From NCBI GenBank assembly GCA_037893225.1, contig JAZGUH010000731.1, positions 558,001-622,000 on the forward strand: a DNA stretch of 64,000 nt. Direction: 5' to 3'. The notes below the pieces were generated by a model. The model had not been told where the DNA came from. It was given only the letters and a program-made list of their open reading frames with translations, and did no database searches. This stretch comes from Hippasteria phrygiana (lineage: Eukaryota > Echinodermata > Asteroidea > Valvatida > Goniasteridae). Of the stretch, positions 60,801-63,044 are shown piece by piece. A program made the translations under genes and the position numbers. Position 1 is the first letter of the stretch, and each line of letters begins with the position of its first letter.

Positions 60801-63044
60801 ATTAGTGCTAGGTGTCTTTTTCTTGAGCGCAAAATCTCTGGTGATAGATTTGGCTCTGGCGATAGCACGTTGAACTTGGCGGGAGCTGTGGCCCCTGGCA
60901 ACCAAGTTATTCTTCAGTACCTGTACATGATGGGAAAAGTCAGAATTATTAGAACAAATCCTTCTGAGTCTAAGTGCCTGGCTGAATGCTATGCCTGTCT
61001 TGCAATGCCTGGGGTGACAGCTGGAGGAGTGGAGGTACTGGTGGGTGTCTGTGGGTTTAGAATACAGATCAGTGGTTACCGAGTTGTCTTCCTTGCGGAT
61101 GGTGACATCCAGGAAGTTGGTCTGATGCACTGAATACTCTGATGTAAACTTGATGGTCCTGTGGAAGGAATTAATGTGATTAATGAAAGTCTCCAGACTG
61201 TCCTGATCACTGGTCCAGATGAAAAATACATCGTCAATATATCTCCACCATACCCAGGGGCGACATGGTGCTGAGGCAAGCATGCGCTCTTCGAGGTCGC
61301 CCATGAAGAGGCATGCAAAGGAGGGGGCCATGCGAGTGCCCATGGCTGTACCGTGTACCTGTAGATAGTGTTTGCCTAGGAAGGAAAAATTGTTCTTGGT
61401 TAGTACAAGTCTCATGAGGGTGCCAATATCACTGATGGGTGGGGTTGTGTGTCCTGCCTTGGCCAGGGCCGAGGAACAAGCACGAATACCCTCCTCGTGG
61501 GGGATGTTGGTGTACAGGGATGAAACGTCAAAAGTCCCAATGATGGCTGTGCTGGGAATCTTGTTCAATATCTGATTTTGGGCTGTCGAAATGGTCGAAA
61601 ATATGTGCAGAACATTTCGCCAAAGACTGTATAGATGATAGTGTTAGTATGAAAACTCAGCTGGGTTTGAAGGCACAATTCCGTTTGAAGGCAGGAGCCA
61701 TTCCAACTCTAAAGGCACCGAGCATTCCAATCGTGTCCCGGACTCACGCGCACCACCGCCCCGTGATTTTTTCTGTCCCGGGTCTCAGTAAATTCTATTA
61801 CACAAAAATCTTAACTTTGTATCTATGTATCATTTCTCCACCTTTAATTTTGCCCAGTCGGTACGAAAGAACCCCTACTGGCTACGATGGTCTCCTGATC
61901 AAGGGCCAGCCTTCGGCAACCTCCCCACGGCAGGAAGGGGTTGGAGGAGGGGGATCCATCACACAGGGAACTCCCATCAGTAGAGGGGGTCGGGAGATAC
62001 CTGTGGGCTCCATCATGCGAGGTACGCCCATGCTGCCCCAGTCGCACGAACCATCAGGATCTAAAGGTATGTAAGACCATGGATGAGTTCATCAGAAAAA
62101 ACCCAAACCGAATTTCTGTCAGTCTTGAAAACAGTACAATAATGCACTTACTAATTATGTGTAGTTCCTGGTTGCAGTACCTTTCTCAAAAAAGTAAAAT
62201 ATGAGACAATGAAAAGACAAATCGCAACAAATCCAGGGCAATATTGCAGTAGGTCCTTCGTTGATAAAATAGGGATAGTGGTGATGACGACGATAATGGT
62301 CAGGTTATTGTAGTGGTTCTTTCCTCGCCTTCCACCTCTGGTGACCCTGGTTCGATTCCCACCCAGGTGCACTATGTGGATTGGGTTTTCAGTCCCTACC
62401 TGATTGCGTGGGTTTCCCCCAAGAATAATTGTTCTAGGGTTTTCCTCCCACTACTAAAACTGAAATTTCCTTCGTCGTCTTCTCTCAATTCAAACTGGTC
62501 CCTGAGGGAGAACAGTGCATTTGCACTGATCAGGCTACCCAGCAGTGATGTAGTCGAGACCATCACAAGAGGCATATTCAACAGGCATAAACCATGACAA
62601 AGGAATGCTTTAATTACAGTTCATTTGAATAGCTTGAGACTTGAATTAAGACTGAAGGTCTTGTGCTGGTCTTGTGTTGTCTTGCAGGGTCTTGTGATGG
62701 TCTCGACTGCATCACTGCTATCCAATATAAATTAGAAATACATTTTTTTTAAATATGGTGGAAAATGATGGTGAAGATGGTAATATTCAAATCTCATACC
62801 AGAATGTCCGTACTTTTTTTGACTGCCCCAGGTTCGGGTGTGAACCACGAGAGCCAGAGGACCACACCCAGCACTTATGAAGCGGCTGTATCGAGAAGCA
62901 CTCCTGTGTCCTACGAGGGTGACAGACCCCGCTCCACCCAGGCAGGACCCCGCCATGACCAACTGATGCACCGTGTTAGTATCTATGAGAACGCCCTAGC
63001 CAGAGGGTCCCCAGTGTACGTGGATACCAGCGGAACAGTGCGAG
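10573..63044 (+). CDS. NCOR1: NCoR/SMRT-family nuclear receptor corepressor, 20 internal exons (partial at both ends)
   Basis: Twenty exons join in consistent phase into an open frame of 1390 codons plus one base. The order matches vertebrate NCOR1/NCOR2: GPS2-binding coiled coil (residues about 19-75), TYNQPSD-type and KRRN motifs, SANT1/DAD (about 272-335), KE-rich linker, cysteine-rich module (466-568), SANT2 (about 602-655), acidic tail with SSATCSADE, and GSITQGTP repeats. From the family, the protein is a nuclear scaffold that recruits HDAC3, TBL1 and GPS2 to unliganded nuclear receptors. The start codon, N-terminus, receptor-interaction (CoRNR) motifs and stop are outside the window. 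An invertebrate would be expected to carry a single pre-duplication gene, so the symbol stands for NCOR1/NCOR2 together. Exon edges are my own splice-site calls, supported by phase and by conservation across the joins. I saw no break. Confidence 0.95.
10763..10990. repeat. Dispersed repeat, copy A
   Basis: Shares long near-identical runs with 40157-40440 (for example GACACAGGCTAAAGAAAACG and AAGGCCCAGTGGTCACT). Copy B has about 60 extra bases. Family not recognised. Confidence 0.85.
11490..11497 (+). promoter_or_regulatory. NCOR1: NAGNAG tandem splice acceptor of exon 2
   Basis: The acceptor reads AACAGCAG|GAG. Both AG dinucleotides are in phase, so alternative use would add or remove a single Gln inside the GPS2-binding coiled coil. 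Confidence 0.75.
11492..11611 (+). CDS. NCOR1: NCoR exon 2: coiled-coil continuation
   Basis: Forty codons in phase 0, [11 protein letters not shown] to VIYAENR, ending at donor AGG|GTGAGT. It continues the RD1 helix and the conserved IIYDENR-type motif. The acceptor is a tandem AACAGCAG: use of the second AG would drop only the leading Gln (exon from 11495). I chose the first AG because vertebrate sequence has an extra Gln here. Confidence 0.93.
12029..12266. mobile_element. MITE with GGGCCAATTTCAT terminal inverted repeats
   Basis: Begins GGGCCAATTTCATGAAGC and ends GCTCTATGAAATTGGCCCC, an imperfect inverted repeat of about 25 bp that includes CTTAACAG/CTGTTAAG. The interior is full of GCTAAGCA-type words that also occur singly at 9000-9240. 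A near-identical copy starts the window. No coding. I could not settle the target duplication. Confidence 0.75.
12913..12969 (+). CDS. NCOR1: NCoR exon 3: short helical exon of RD1
   Basis: Nineteen codons, [19 protein letters not shown], between acceptor GATTTATAG and donor TTG|GTAAGT. It aligns with the vertebrate KKAEEAHKIFEGLGPKVEL. Small size and a poor pyrimidine tract make it easy to miss, but phase 0 on both sides and the clear similarity support it. Confidence 0.9.
13270..13583. mobile_element. TTAA-flanked MITE, copy A
   Basis: TTAA at 13266 and 13584. Ends CCTCCTGAATACAGACG and GACATAAGAGG. Very similar to 50026-50314, which is also flanked by TTAA. Confidence 0.82.
14070..14221. 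mobile_element. TTAA-flanked MITE with CAGCCC ends
   Basis: TTAA at 14066 and 14222. Ends ACCCATTCAGCCCC and GGGCTGAAAGGG. An internal direct repeat TTCAGCCCCAATGGCGA occurs twice. Confidence 0.72.
14513..14575. repeat. 17-bp tandem repeat (TACGYGCTTGCAGACGG)n
   Basis: About four copies in a row. Confidence 0.9.
16217..16660. mobile_element. MITE with CAGGCATGCAACTTTTCC ends and 6-bp target duplication, copy A
   Basis: Inverted ends CAGGCATGCAACTTTTCC and GAGTTGCATGCCTG; flanks CCTATG on both sides. Family member at 30272-30415 has the same ends and its own 6-bp duplication. Confidence 0.82.
17083..17204. repeat. Long hairpin / palindromic MITE
   Basis: Arms GGTCTTTACC..GACCGCTGTTAATGGACC (17083-17136) and the near-exact complement (17150-17204), with a 13-nt loop TCGCCTTCGCCTC. 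Few mismatches over about 54 bp. No coding. Confidence 0.88.
17861..18157. repeat. 20-bp minisatellite (CAAGAATATTTACACARATA)n
   Basis: About 13 clean units from 17901 plus degenerate ones before it. Open frames across it (YTNTRIF/YKNIYT repeats) are a by-product. Three units of the inverse sequence occur at 32861-32920. Confidence 0.93.
19815..20003 (+). mobile_element. LINE 3' end, plus orientation
   Basis: It encodes the same C-terminus as 10280-10440 ([20 protein letters not shown]) followed by the tail GTAGCTCCGTACCTTGAGTG and GCAAACTTGCATAGAAA. Confidence 0.75.
21215..21686. mobile_element. hAT-like element with TTCGAATA-rich ends
   Basis: Left end TAGGGCTGTTCATTTTCG, right end CGGGACAGATCTA, flanks ATACCTTT and ATACCTTA (7/8). 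ATTCGAATATTCGG words repeat near the right end. Inverted ends are weak, so this is less sure than 6943 or 34625. Confidence 0.6.
21936..21988 (+). CDS. NCOR1: NCoR exon 4: YNQPSD motif exon
   Basis: Acceptor AAATTTGCAG, then [17 protein letters not shown] plus two bases of a Thr codon, donor GTAAGT. The YNQPSD motif is invariant in NCoR and SMRT. The exon is separated from exon 3 by an intron of about 9 kb full of repeats. The split codon (AC|G) closes correctly with exon 5. Confidence 0.94.
22128..22366 (+). repeat. SINE-like element with LINE-type tail, copy A
   Basis: Body from GAGTTGGTCTCACCAACGG through TAGATCTGGACCCAGG, then a tail TTGTAGCCCTTTACCTAGAG and TGGCTTTTAGCCTTGTATTG that resembles the LINE tail at 19955-19990. 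Sister copies: 25918-26168 and 46020-46240 (minus). Confidence 0.7.
22890..23025. mobile_element. TTAA-flanked MITE, CCCTAACCC..GGGTTAGGG ends, copy A
   Basis: TTAA at 22886 and 23026. Shares its interior (GCTAGAACCCTGCCAG, GTGCAGCAAAG-type words) with 42977-43117. Confidence 0.8.
24142..24208 (+). CDS. NCOR1: NCoR exon 5: basic LILYFKRRN segment
   Basis: Acceptor CCTTTCTGCAG, one base completing Thr, then [20 protein letters not shown] and MR, donor CGG|GTATGT. It matches the vertebrate MRKKLILFFKRRNHARKQR segment of RD1, a strongly basic helix. Confidence 0.94.
25690..25823. mobile_element. Palindromic MITE
   Basis: Arms beginning ATAGACCCATGACGTAATG and containing TTGTTTACATGTGCGCTTTC, with complement ending CATTACGTCTTAGGTCTAT. 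About 48-bp arms, 31-nt loop. Confidence 0.82.
25918..26168 (+). repeat. SINE-like element with LINE-type tail, copy B
   Basis: GGTGAGTTGGTTTCACCG start, TAGATCTGGGCCCAGGC middle, and tail CCGAGAGTGGCTTTAAAAGC. Parallel to 22128-22366 throughout. Confidence 0.7.
26780..26871. repeat. Inverted repeat / hairpin element
   Basis: Arms ACTTGGCTACGGCTTGAAAT..AGTCTATG and the inverse CATAGACAAG..AAGCCGCAGCCAAGT, with a loop of about 22 nt. Confidence 0.8.
26916..27079. mobile_element. MITE with ATAGAGTACCGAAGT ends, next to exon 6 acceptor
   Basis: Ends ATAGAGTACCGAAGT and ACTTTGGTACTCTAT; inside lie TGACGTCA and its variant TGATGTCA plus TTTGGAACCAG. Sister copy at 34811-34928. The right end is 12 nt upstream of exon 6. 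Confidence 0.82.
27092..27177 (+). CDS. NCOR1: NCoR exon 6: CQRYDQL motif exon
   Basis: Acceptor CTGATTCTAG, 28 codons [18 protein letters not shown] to NNPKR plus two bases, donor GTGAGT. CQRYDQL and the ENNP motif are NCoR/SMRT hallmarks. The acceptor is only 12 nt from the end of a MITE (26916-27079), so its branch-point region probably lies in transposon sequence. Confidence 0.95.
27293..27432. mobile_element. TTAA-type MITE, relative of 2687-2823
   Basis: CCCTCCTACTATTATAAC start and GGAGAGGGAGGG end. TTAA at 27433; the left site has become TGAA. The interior matches 2687-2823 (CTTGTGTGT..CAACCTG, GTAGTTGGCTCCA). Confidence 0.72.
27520..27606 (+). CDS. NCOR1: NCoR exon 7: [19 protein letters not shown] exon
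   Basis: Acceptor TTTTTTTCAG behind a long T-rich tract, 87 nt, donor AG|GTAGTA. It encodes [17 protein letters not shown] and [11 protein letters not shown], the highly conserved helix before the DAD. The intron before it is only 342 nt, the shortest in this part of the gene. Confidence 0.95.
28356..28531 (+). CDS. NCOR1: NCoR exon 8: pre-SANT1 segment
   Basis: Acceptor TTATTTTTAG, 58 codons plus split bases, donor G|GTACAG. It encodes [18 protein letters not shown] and [20 protein letters not shown], matching vertebrate IARSEHEISEIIDGLSEQE and [20 protein letters not shown]. This segment leads directly into the deacetylase-activating domain and is almost unchanged across animals. Confidence 0.96.
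28975..29415. mobile_element. Inverted-end element GTGACCCGCTCTGGAAAAAG
   Basis: Ends GTGACCCGCTCTGGAAAAAG and CTTTTTCTGGAGCGGGTCAC, flanked on both sides by ATTT. No coding. Superfamily not assigned. Confidence 0.75.
29652..29902. mobile_element. MITE GGGGTGAGATTTG..CCAATCTCACCCC, copy A
   Basis: Inverted ends and a body nearly the same as 39590-39854 (CCTGAGGTGTTGTCCTAAAG, GGTGCCTTTAGGCAAATAC). No convincing duplication here. Ends about 55 nt before exon 9. Confidence 0.78.
29958..30100 (+). CDS. NCOR1: NCoR exon 9: SANT1 / deacetylase-activating domain, first part
   Basis: Encodes residues 269-316, from [13 protein letters not shown] through [20 protein letters not shown] to VASFLERK, donor AAG|GTATTT. 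This is the N-terminal part of the DAD, the SANT-like domain that activates HDAC3 with an inositol phosphate at the interface. The acceptor (GACCATCAAG) has no real pyrimidine tract. A transposon copy ends about 55 nt upstream of it. The protein similarity leaves no doubt about the exon. Confidence 0.95.
30272..30415. mobile_element. MITE with CAGGCATGCAAC ends, copy B
   Basis: Ends CAGGCATGCAACTTTTCC and AAGTTGCATGCCTG flanked by AAATAA on both sides (6-bp duplication). Shorter relative of 16217-16660. Confidence 0.82.
32434..32486. repeat. Perfect short hairpin
   Basis: Arms ACGTACGTAACGTGGACAG and CTGTCCACGTTACGTACGT with an 18-nt loop. Confidence 0.85.
32861..32920. repeat. 20-bp minisatellite, inverse orientation
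   Basis: Three units of TGTAAATATTCTTGTATTTG, the reverse complement of the unit at 17861-18157, 15 kb away. Confidence 0.92.
33623..33710. repeat. 19-bp tandem repeat (CAGCCACACCCTATCACAT)n
   Basis: Four exact copies and a partial fifth. Confidence 0.95.
34291..34481 (+). CDS. NCOR1: NCoR exon 10: end of SANT1/DAD and basic linker
   Basis: Acceptor AAATTTGCAG, phase 0, ends CA|GTGAGT. It opens with [20 protein letters not shown]: the Tyr pair and Lys pair (residues 324-330) that line the inositol phosphate pocket in the SMRT-HDAC3 structure are present. It then becomes basic (VNKRKKG) and mixed-charge ([13 protein letters not shown]). An open frame continues upstream of the acceptor, but it is intronic. 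Confidence 0.95.
34644..34747. repeat. 24-bp tandem repeat (GGGTACCCGGGTACGGGGGTACCT)n
   Basis: About four copies inside the left subterminal region of the hAT-like element. CGGGTACC words reappear near its right end (35200-35220). Confidence 0.93.
34811..34928. mobile_element. Nested MITE, ATAGAGTACCGAAGT ends
   Basis: Same ends and TGACGTCA content as 26916-27079. It contains a GTTGCCGCGGCAAC palindrome. Confidence 0.8.
36583..36858. repeat. G25 and C26 homopolymers 225 bp apart
   Basis: G run 36583-36607 and C run 36833-36858 on the same strand, so the two could pair. Lengths should be treated as approximate given sequencing difficulty. Confidence 0.85.
37856..37928 (+). repeat. tRNA-derived sequence (SINE head or tRNA pseudogene)
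   Basis: Clear A box (TAGCTCAGTTGGTAGAGTG) and B box (GGTTCGAATCC), with a good D stem and T stem (GCAGG/CCTGC). The acceptor stem does not pair and the anticodon stem has two mismatches; the loop would read GGT. This fits a tRNA-derived SINE head better than a working tRNA gene. Confidence 0.55.
38375..38598. mobile_element. hAT MITE, perfect GTTGTCAT duplication
   Basis: Ends CAGTGATGTAGTCGAGGCC and GTCTCGACTACATCACTG; identical flanks GTTGTCAT (38367-38374, 38599-38606). Interior as in 62543-62717 with ATTCAAATGAACTGTAATAA-type words. Confidence 0.9.
39336..39577 (+). CDS. NCOR1: NCoR exon 11: Lys/Glu-rich acidic linker
   Basis: Acceptor CCTTAAACAG, 80 codons, donor T|GTAAGA. It is almost entirely K, E, D, S and T, as in [17 protein letters not shown] and [17 protein letters not shown], a predicted single helix or disordered charged linker. 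Vertebrate NCoR has a comparable KEEE/KED block at this place between the SANT domains. A 265-bp MITE starts 12 nt after the donor. Similarity alone would not place the exon, but the phase on both sides fits. Confidence 0.88.
39578..41162. other. Intron between exons 11 and 12
   Basis: MITE 39590-39854, dispersed repeat 40157-40440 (copy B of 10763-10990), and C15 at the acceptor (41146-41160). 40450-41100 shows nothing clear. Confidence 0.65.
39590..39854. mobile_element. MITE GGGCTGAGATTTG..CCAATCTCGCCCCT, copy B, at exon 11 donor
   Basis: Flanks GAATTACA and GAATTAAT (6/8). The left duplication overlaps the donor sequence GTAAGAATTACA, so the element begins 12 nt after the exon. Confidence 0.78.
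41163..41325 (+). CDS. NCOR1: NCoR exon 12: cysteine-rich module, part 1
   Basis: The acceptor is a run of 15 C followed by AG; the donor is CGCAG|GTAAGT. It encodes [18 protein letters not shown], then [14 protein letters not shown] and [13 protein letters not shown]. Six cysteines are arranged as CxxC, single C, and CxxCxC, as in a zinc-binding fold. It lies between SANT1 and SANT2 in place of the low-complexity segment I recall from vertebrate NCoR1. I think insect Smrter has a similar block but could not check. Function unknown; zinc binding is inferred. Confidence 0.9.
42977..43117. mobile_element. TTAA-flanked MITE, copy B
   Basis: TTAA at 42973 and 43118; interior parallel to 22890-23025; ends in GGCAGGGTTAGGG. 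Confidence 0.77.
46020..46240 (-). repeat. SINE-like element with LINE-type tail, copy C
   Basis: Reverse-complement relative of 22128-22366: AGATCTAAATAGAGG, GACCTACAGACCCAGG and GAGACCAACTCACC are readable, with the tail GTAGCCCTTTACCGAGAGTG on the minus strand. Confidence 0.68.
46290..48630. repeat. Element with about 19 TGACGTCA palindromes in diverged tandem units
   Basis: At least four diverged units of roughly 350-420 bp (for example 46765-47155 against 48033-48433) each carry phrases such as GATCTAACAAACCTATTAC, TTCTCTAGATATAGGCCC and GATGACGTCATCATGACGTC. It starts near GGGCTTTTCCATA and ends with GGCTTTTCCGAAA facing its inverse, after an AGAAGAAGAAG run. No open coding frame fits. 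Mobile origin is likely but the family is not known to me. Confidence 0.8.
48900..48977. repeat. G-rich tandem repeat (GGGGGGACAAGGGGAGG)n
   Basis: Four copies of a 17-bp unit, strongly purine-biased on this strand. Confidence 0.9.
49430..49905. repeat. Repeat carrying two DR1 motifs
   Basis: Two diverged internal copies of the block AAGTCCAATTG..TTGGGTCATGCAT..AACCTTTATATGATG, each followed by AGGTCAAAGGTCA (49611-49623 and 49758-49770). It ends with GGGCGAGTCACTTGGTTCG. Confidence 0.72.
50026..50314. mobile_element. TTAA-flanked MITE, copy of 13270-13583
   Basis: TTAA at 50022 and 50315. Shares AATACAGACGA, AAAGACCACCTGGCC, AATAGGACCACTCTATTCAG and TTCTTGGCATACCAGCC. Confidence 0.82.
52412..52527 (+). 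CDS. NCOR1: NCoR exon 13: cysteine-rich module, part 2
   Basis: Acceptor TTGTCTTTCAG, donor G|GTAAGT, 38 codons. It begins [20 protein letters not shown] (a Cx4C pair, then a basic stretch) and ends in a helix [15 protein letters not shown]. Exon 12 is 11 kb upstream. The split Arg codon and the continuing cysteine pattern (RRCPMPFC) tie the two together. Confidence 0.9.
52528..52980. other. Intron between exons 13 and 14
   Basis: About 450 bp; a C-rich run at 52733-52758 followed by A. Nothing else recognised. Confidence 0.65.
52981..53112 (+). CDS. NCOR1: NCoR exon 14: cysteine-rich module, part 3
   Basis: Acceptor TATCCTAAAG (weak), donor CCAG|GTAATT. It encodes [20 protein letters not shown] then [11 protein letters not shown] and a Pro-rich end. 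The CCxxCFNRI motif supplies the last three of eleven cysteines. It is followed by a pyrimidine-rich CCCCATCCC repeat tract in the intron. Confidence 0.9.
53113..53555. repeat. Intron 14 with CCCCATCCC pyrimidine tract
   Basis: From about 53175 to 53465 the + strand is almost all C, A and T in CCCCTATCCCACCACACCC-type units. No gene. Confidence 0.9.
53556..53609 (+). CDS. NCOR1: NCoR exon 15: start of SANT2
   Basis: Acceptor TTCTTATTCAG, donor AAG|GTGCGT, 54 nt. It encodes [19 protein letters not shown], matching vertebrate [17 protein letters not shown], the first helix of the second SANT domain, which binds histone tails. Confidence 0.96.
53610..54334. other. Intron between the two SANT2 exons
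   Basis: About 725 bp with no repeat or gene that I can identify; only the T/C-rich tract near 54290-54330 feeding the acceptor stands out. Confidence 0.6.
54335..54480 (+). CDS. NCOR1: NCoR exon 16: rest of SANT2
   Basis: Acceptor TTCTTCCACAAG, donor AAG|GTATGC. It encodes [19 protein letters not shown] and [20 protein letters not shown], nearly identical to vertebrate NCoR ([18 protein letters not shown]). The conserved aromatic core and basic recognition helix of SANT2 are complete. Confidence 0.97.
54675..55677 (+). CDS. NCOR1: NCoR exon 17: large acidic, low-complexity exon
   Basis: Acceptor TTCTTCCCCAG, donor CTTG|GTAAGC, 334 codons, the largest exon in the window. It begins [20 protein letters not shown], then a long Asp/Ser acidic run, a Gly/Lys/Pro-rich middle, and [15 protein letters not shown] at 55242-55277, which matches the vertebrate [13 protein letters not shown] landmark. 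A serine run coded by a TCC microsatellite sits at 55467-55493. The end, [20 protein letters not shown], is a predicted helix. Confidence 0.94.
55944..56697 (+). CDS. NCOR1: NCoR exon 18: large exon, polyQ and first TQGTP motif
   Basis: Acceptor GTCTTTTCCAG, donor AAG|GTAATT, 250 codons. It is rich in Ser, Pro, Arg and Gln, with a CAG-coded Gln run (QQQQQQQ) near 56222-56250, a Tyr/Arg-rich middle, [20 protein letters not shown], and [13 protein letters not shown] near the end. The GSITQGTP motif recurs in vertebrate NCoR/SMRT repression region 3. The PPPPLI segment resembles vertebrate RPPPPLIPSSK. Confidence 0.94.
58785..59310. repeat. Tandem, diverged GTTTTTGCATTCAATA units
   Basis: Units with TTTAACAATAGAGGACAATA, GGTCCCCGTTTGAAAAT and GTACAAAACCAATG recur from 58785, 59040 and 59190. 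A dispersed relative lies at 23400-23640. Confidence 0.8.
59673..59805 (+). pseudogene. THAP-domain remnant, N-terminal half
   Basis: From the ATG at 59673 it reads [17 protein letters not shown] then LTLLRFP, the Cx4C half of a THAP C2CH zinc finger. One base out of phase it goes on as [16 protein letters not shown], so there is a frameshift near 59752. The other half of the domain is at 61586, beyond the Penelope-like element. THAP domains are DNA-binding, found in P-element-type transposases and in host regulators; I cannot tell which this was. Confidence 0.82.
59808..59850 (-). ncRNA. Hammerhead-ribozyme-like motif at Penelope 3' end
   Basis: On the minus strand: TTGAGAAA, then stem II GAACTT-GCTT-AAGTTC, then GAAACGTC. 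Stem II is perfect and GAAAC/GTC fits the hammerhead core with a minimal ACGT stem III as in dimeric Penelope hammerheads. The CUGANGA box is imperfect (UUGAGAA), so activity is doubtful. Confidence 0.6.
60156..61568 (-). CDS. Penelope-like reverse transcriptase / GIY-YIG endonuclease, N-truncated
   Basis: 470 codons open. Near the start lies RT motif A ([17 protein letters not shown]), then [20 protein letters not shown] and the catalytic YIDDVFFIW (motif C), then a linker. Near the C-terminus are [20 protein letters not shown] and [10 protein letters not shown], the GIY-YIG nuclease with the Arg of the second motif. Full-length Penelope proteins are longer, so the N-terminal part is missing. 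The first Met is only the first one left in frame, as the frame is open a little further upstream. The lack of internal stops suggests a fairly young copy. Confidence 0.92.
   Translation of the reverse strand: MNKIPSTAIIGTFDVSSLYTNIPHEEGIRACSSALAKAGHTTPPISDIGTLMRLVLTKNNFSFLGKHYLQVHGTAMGTRMAPSFACLFMGDLEERMLASAPCRPWVWWRYIDDVFFIWTSDQDSLETFINHINSFHRTIKFTSEYSVHQTNFLDVTIRKEDNSVTTDLYSKPTDTHQYLHSSSCHPRHCKTGIAFSQALRLRRICSNNSDFSHHVQVLKNNLVARGHSSRQVQRAIARAKSITRDFALKKKTPSTNADPKIPLVTTFHPSLPPLRKITNDNHHILHTSDRLARAAPDNPILAYRRPRNLRDLIVRAEVPTLAASPPIQHGTFKCDSRCVVCQTHMQESDSFSGHSSGTTHRTNGNITCNTSNVIYLISCRVCGIQYVGETKNTLKKRFYGHRSTVNTKKIDTPVGHHFNLPNHSISDMILQGIESLFHRKDSVRLSREKVWMKRLRTIQPHGLNIQEGND
61586..61720 (+). 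pseudogene. THAP-domain remnant, C-terminal half
   Basis: It reads [16 protein letters not shown], then [20 protein letters not shown]. CxxHF is the second half of the C2CH ligand set and AIPT is the terminal AVPTI motif of THAP domains. It continues open and in frame to exon 19 at 61858, but a donor-like CA|GTAAAT at 61789 suggests that its own exon ended there. Confidence 0.82.
61858..62066 (+). CDS. NCOR1: NCoR exon 19: GSITQGTP repeat exon
   Basis: Acceptor TTTTGCCCAG, donor AAAG|GTATGT, 69 codons. It encodes [32 protein letters not shown] and [12 protein letters not shown], two further copies of the motif, and matches vertebrate EGLLVRAQHEG followed by GSITRGTP. The preceding genomic sequence is open in the same frame back into a THAP-domain remnant, but the acceptor and the join to exon 18 are clear. 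Confidence 0.95.
62300..62495 (+). repeat. tRNA-derived SINE
   Basis: B box GGTTCGATTCC at 62349-62359 with a degenerate A box before it (TTGTAGTGGTTC), followed by a conserved-looking body GGGTTTTCAGTCCCTACCTG and GGGTTTTCCTCCCACTAC. I recognise this body style from marine invertebrate SINEs. Confidence 0.72.
62543..62717. mobile_element. hAT MITE, CTACCCAG/CTATCCAA duplication
   Basis: Ends CAGTGATGTAGTCGAGACC and GGTCTCGACTGCATCACTG; flanks match 6/8. The smallest member of the 699/38375 family. Confidence 0.87.
62832..63044 (+). CDS. NCOR1: NCoR exon 20: TPVSYE / ARGSP exon, last in window
   Basis: Acceptor GACTGCCCCAG, donor CGAG|GTATGT, 70 codons. It encodes [16 protein letters not shown] and [14 protein letters not shown], resembling vertebrate ARRTPVSYQNTMSRGSP. 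It ends with one base of a Gly codon. The remaining 3' exons lie beyond 64000. Confidence 0.92.

Larger units (their letters stand above)
59808..61578 (-). mobile_element. Penelope-like retroelement, 5'-truncated
   Basis: The minus strand carries a Penelope-type reverse transcriptase plus GIY-YIG endonuclease frame and, beyond its 3' end (59808-59850), a hammerhead-like motif typical of Penelope terminal repeats. The 5' part (N-terminal RT motifs) is missing, as usual for incomplete reverse transcription. It splits a THAP domain. Junctions are approximate, because I could not define a target duplication. Confidence 0.88.
56698..61857. other. Intron between exons 18 and 19, 5 kb
   Basis: 57180-57900 holds an inverted pair (CTCTGCCAAAAAAAGAAAG near 57181 and CTTTCTTTTTTGGCCGAG near 57895), likely a TIR element. 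58785-59310 is a tandem repeat region. 59673-61720 is the THAP remnant interrupted by the Penelope-like element. 56700-57100 and 57910-58780 show nothing clear. Confidence 0.65.
62067..62831. other. Intron between exons 19 and 20
   Basis: It is almost filled by a tRNA-derived SINE (about 62300-62495) and a hAT MITE (62543-62717). Confidence 0.75.
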
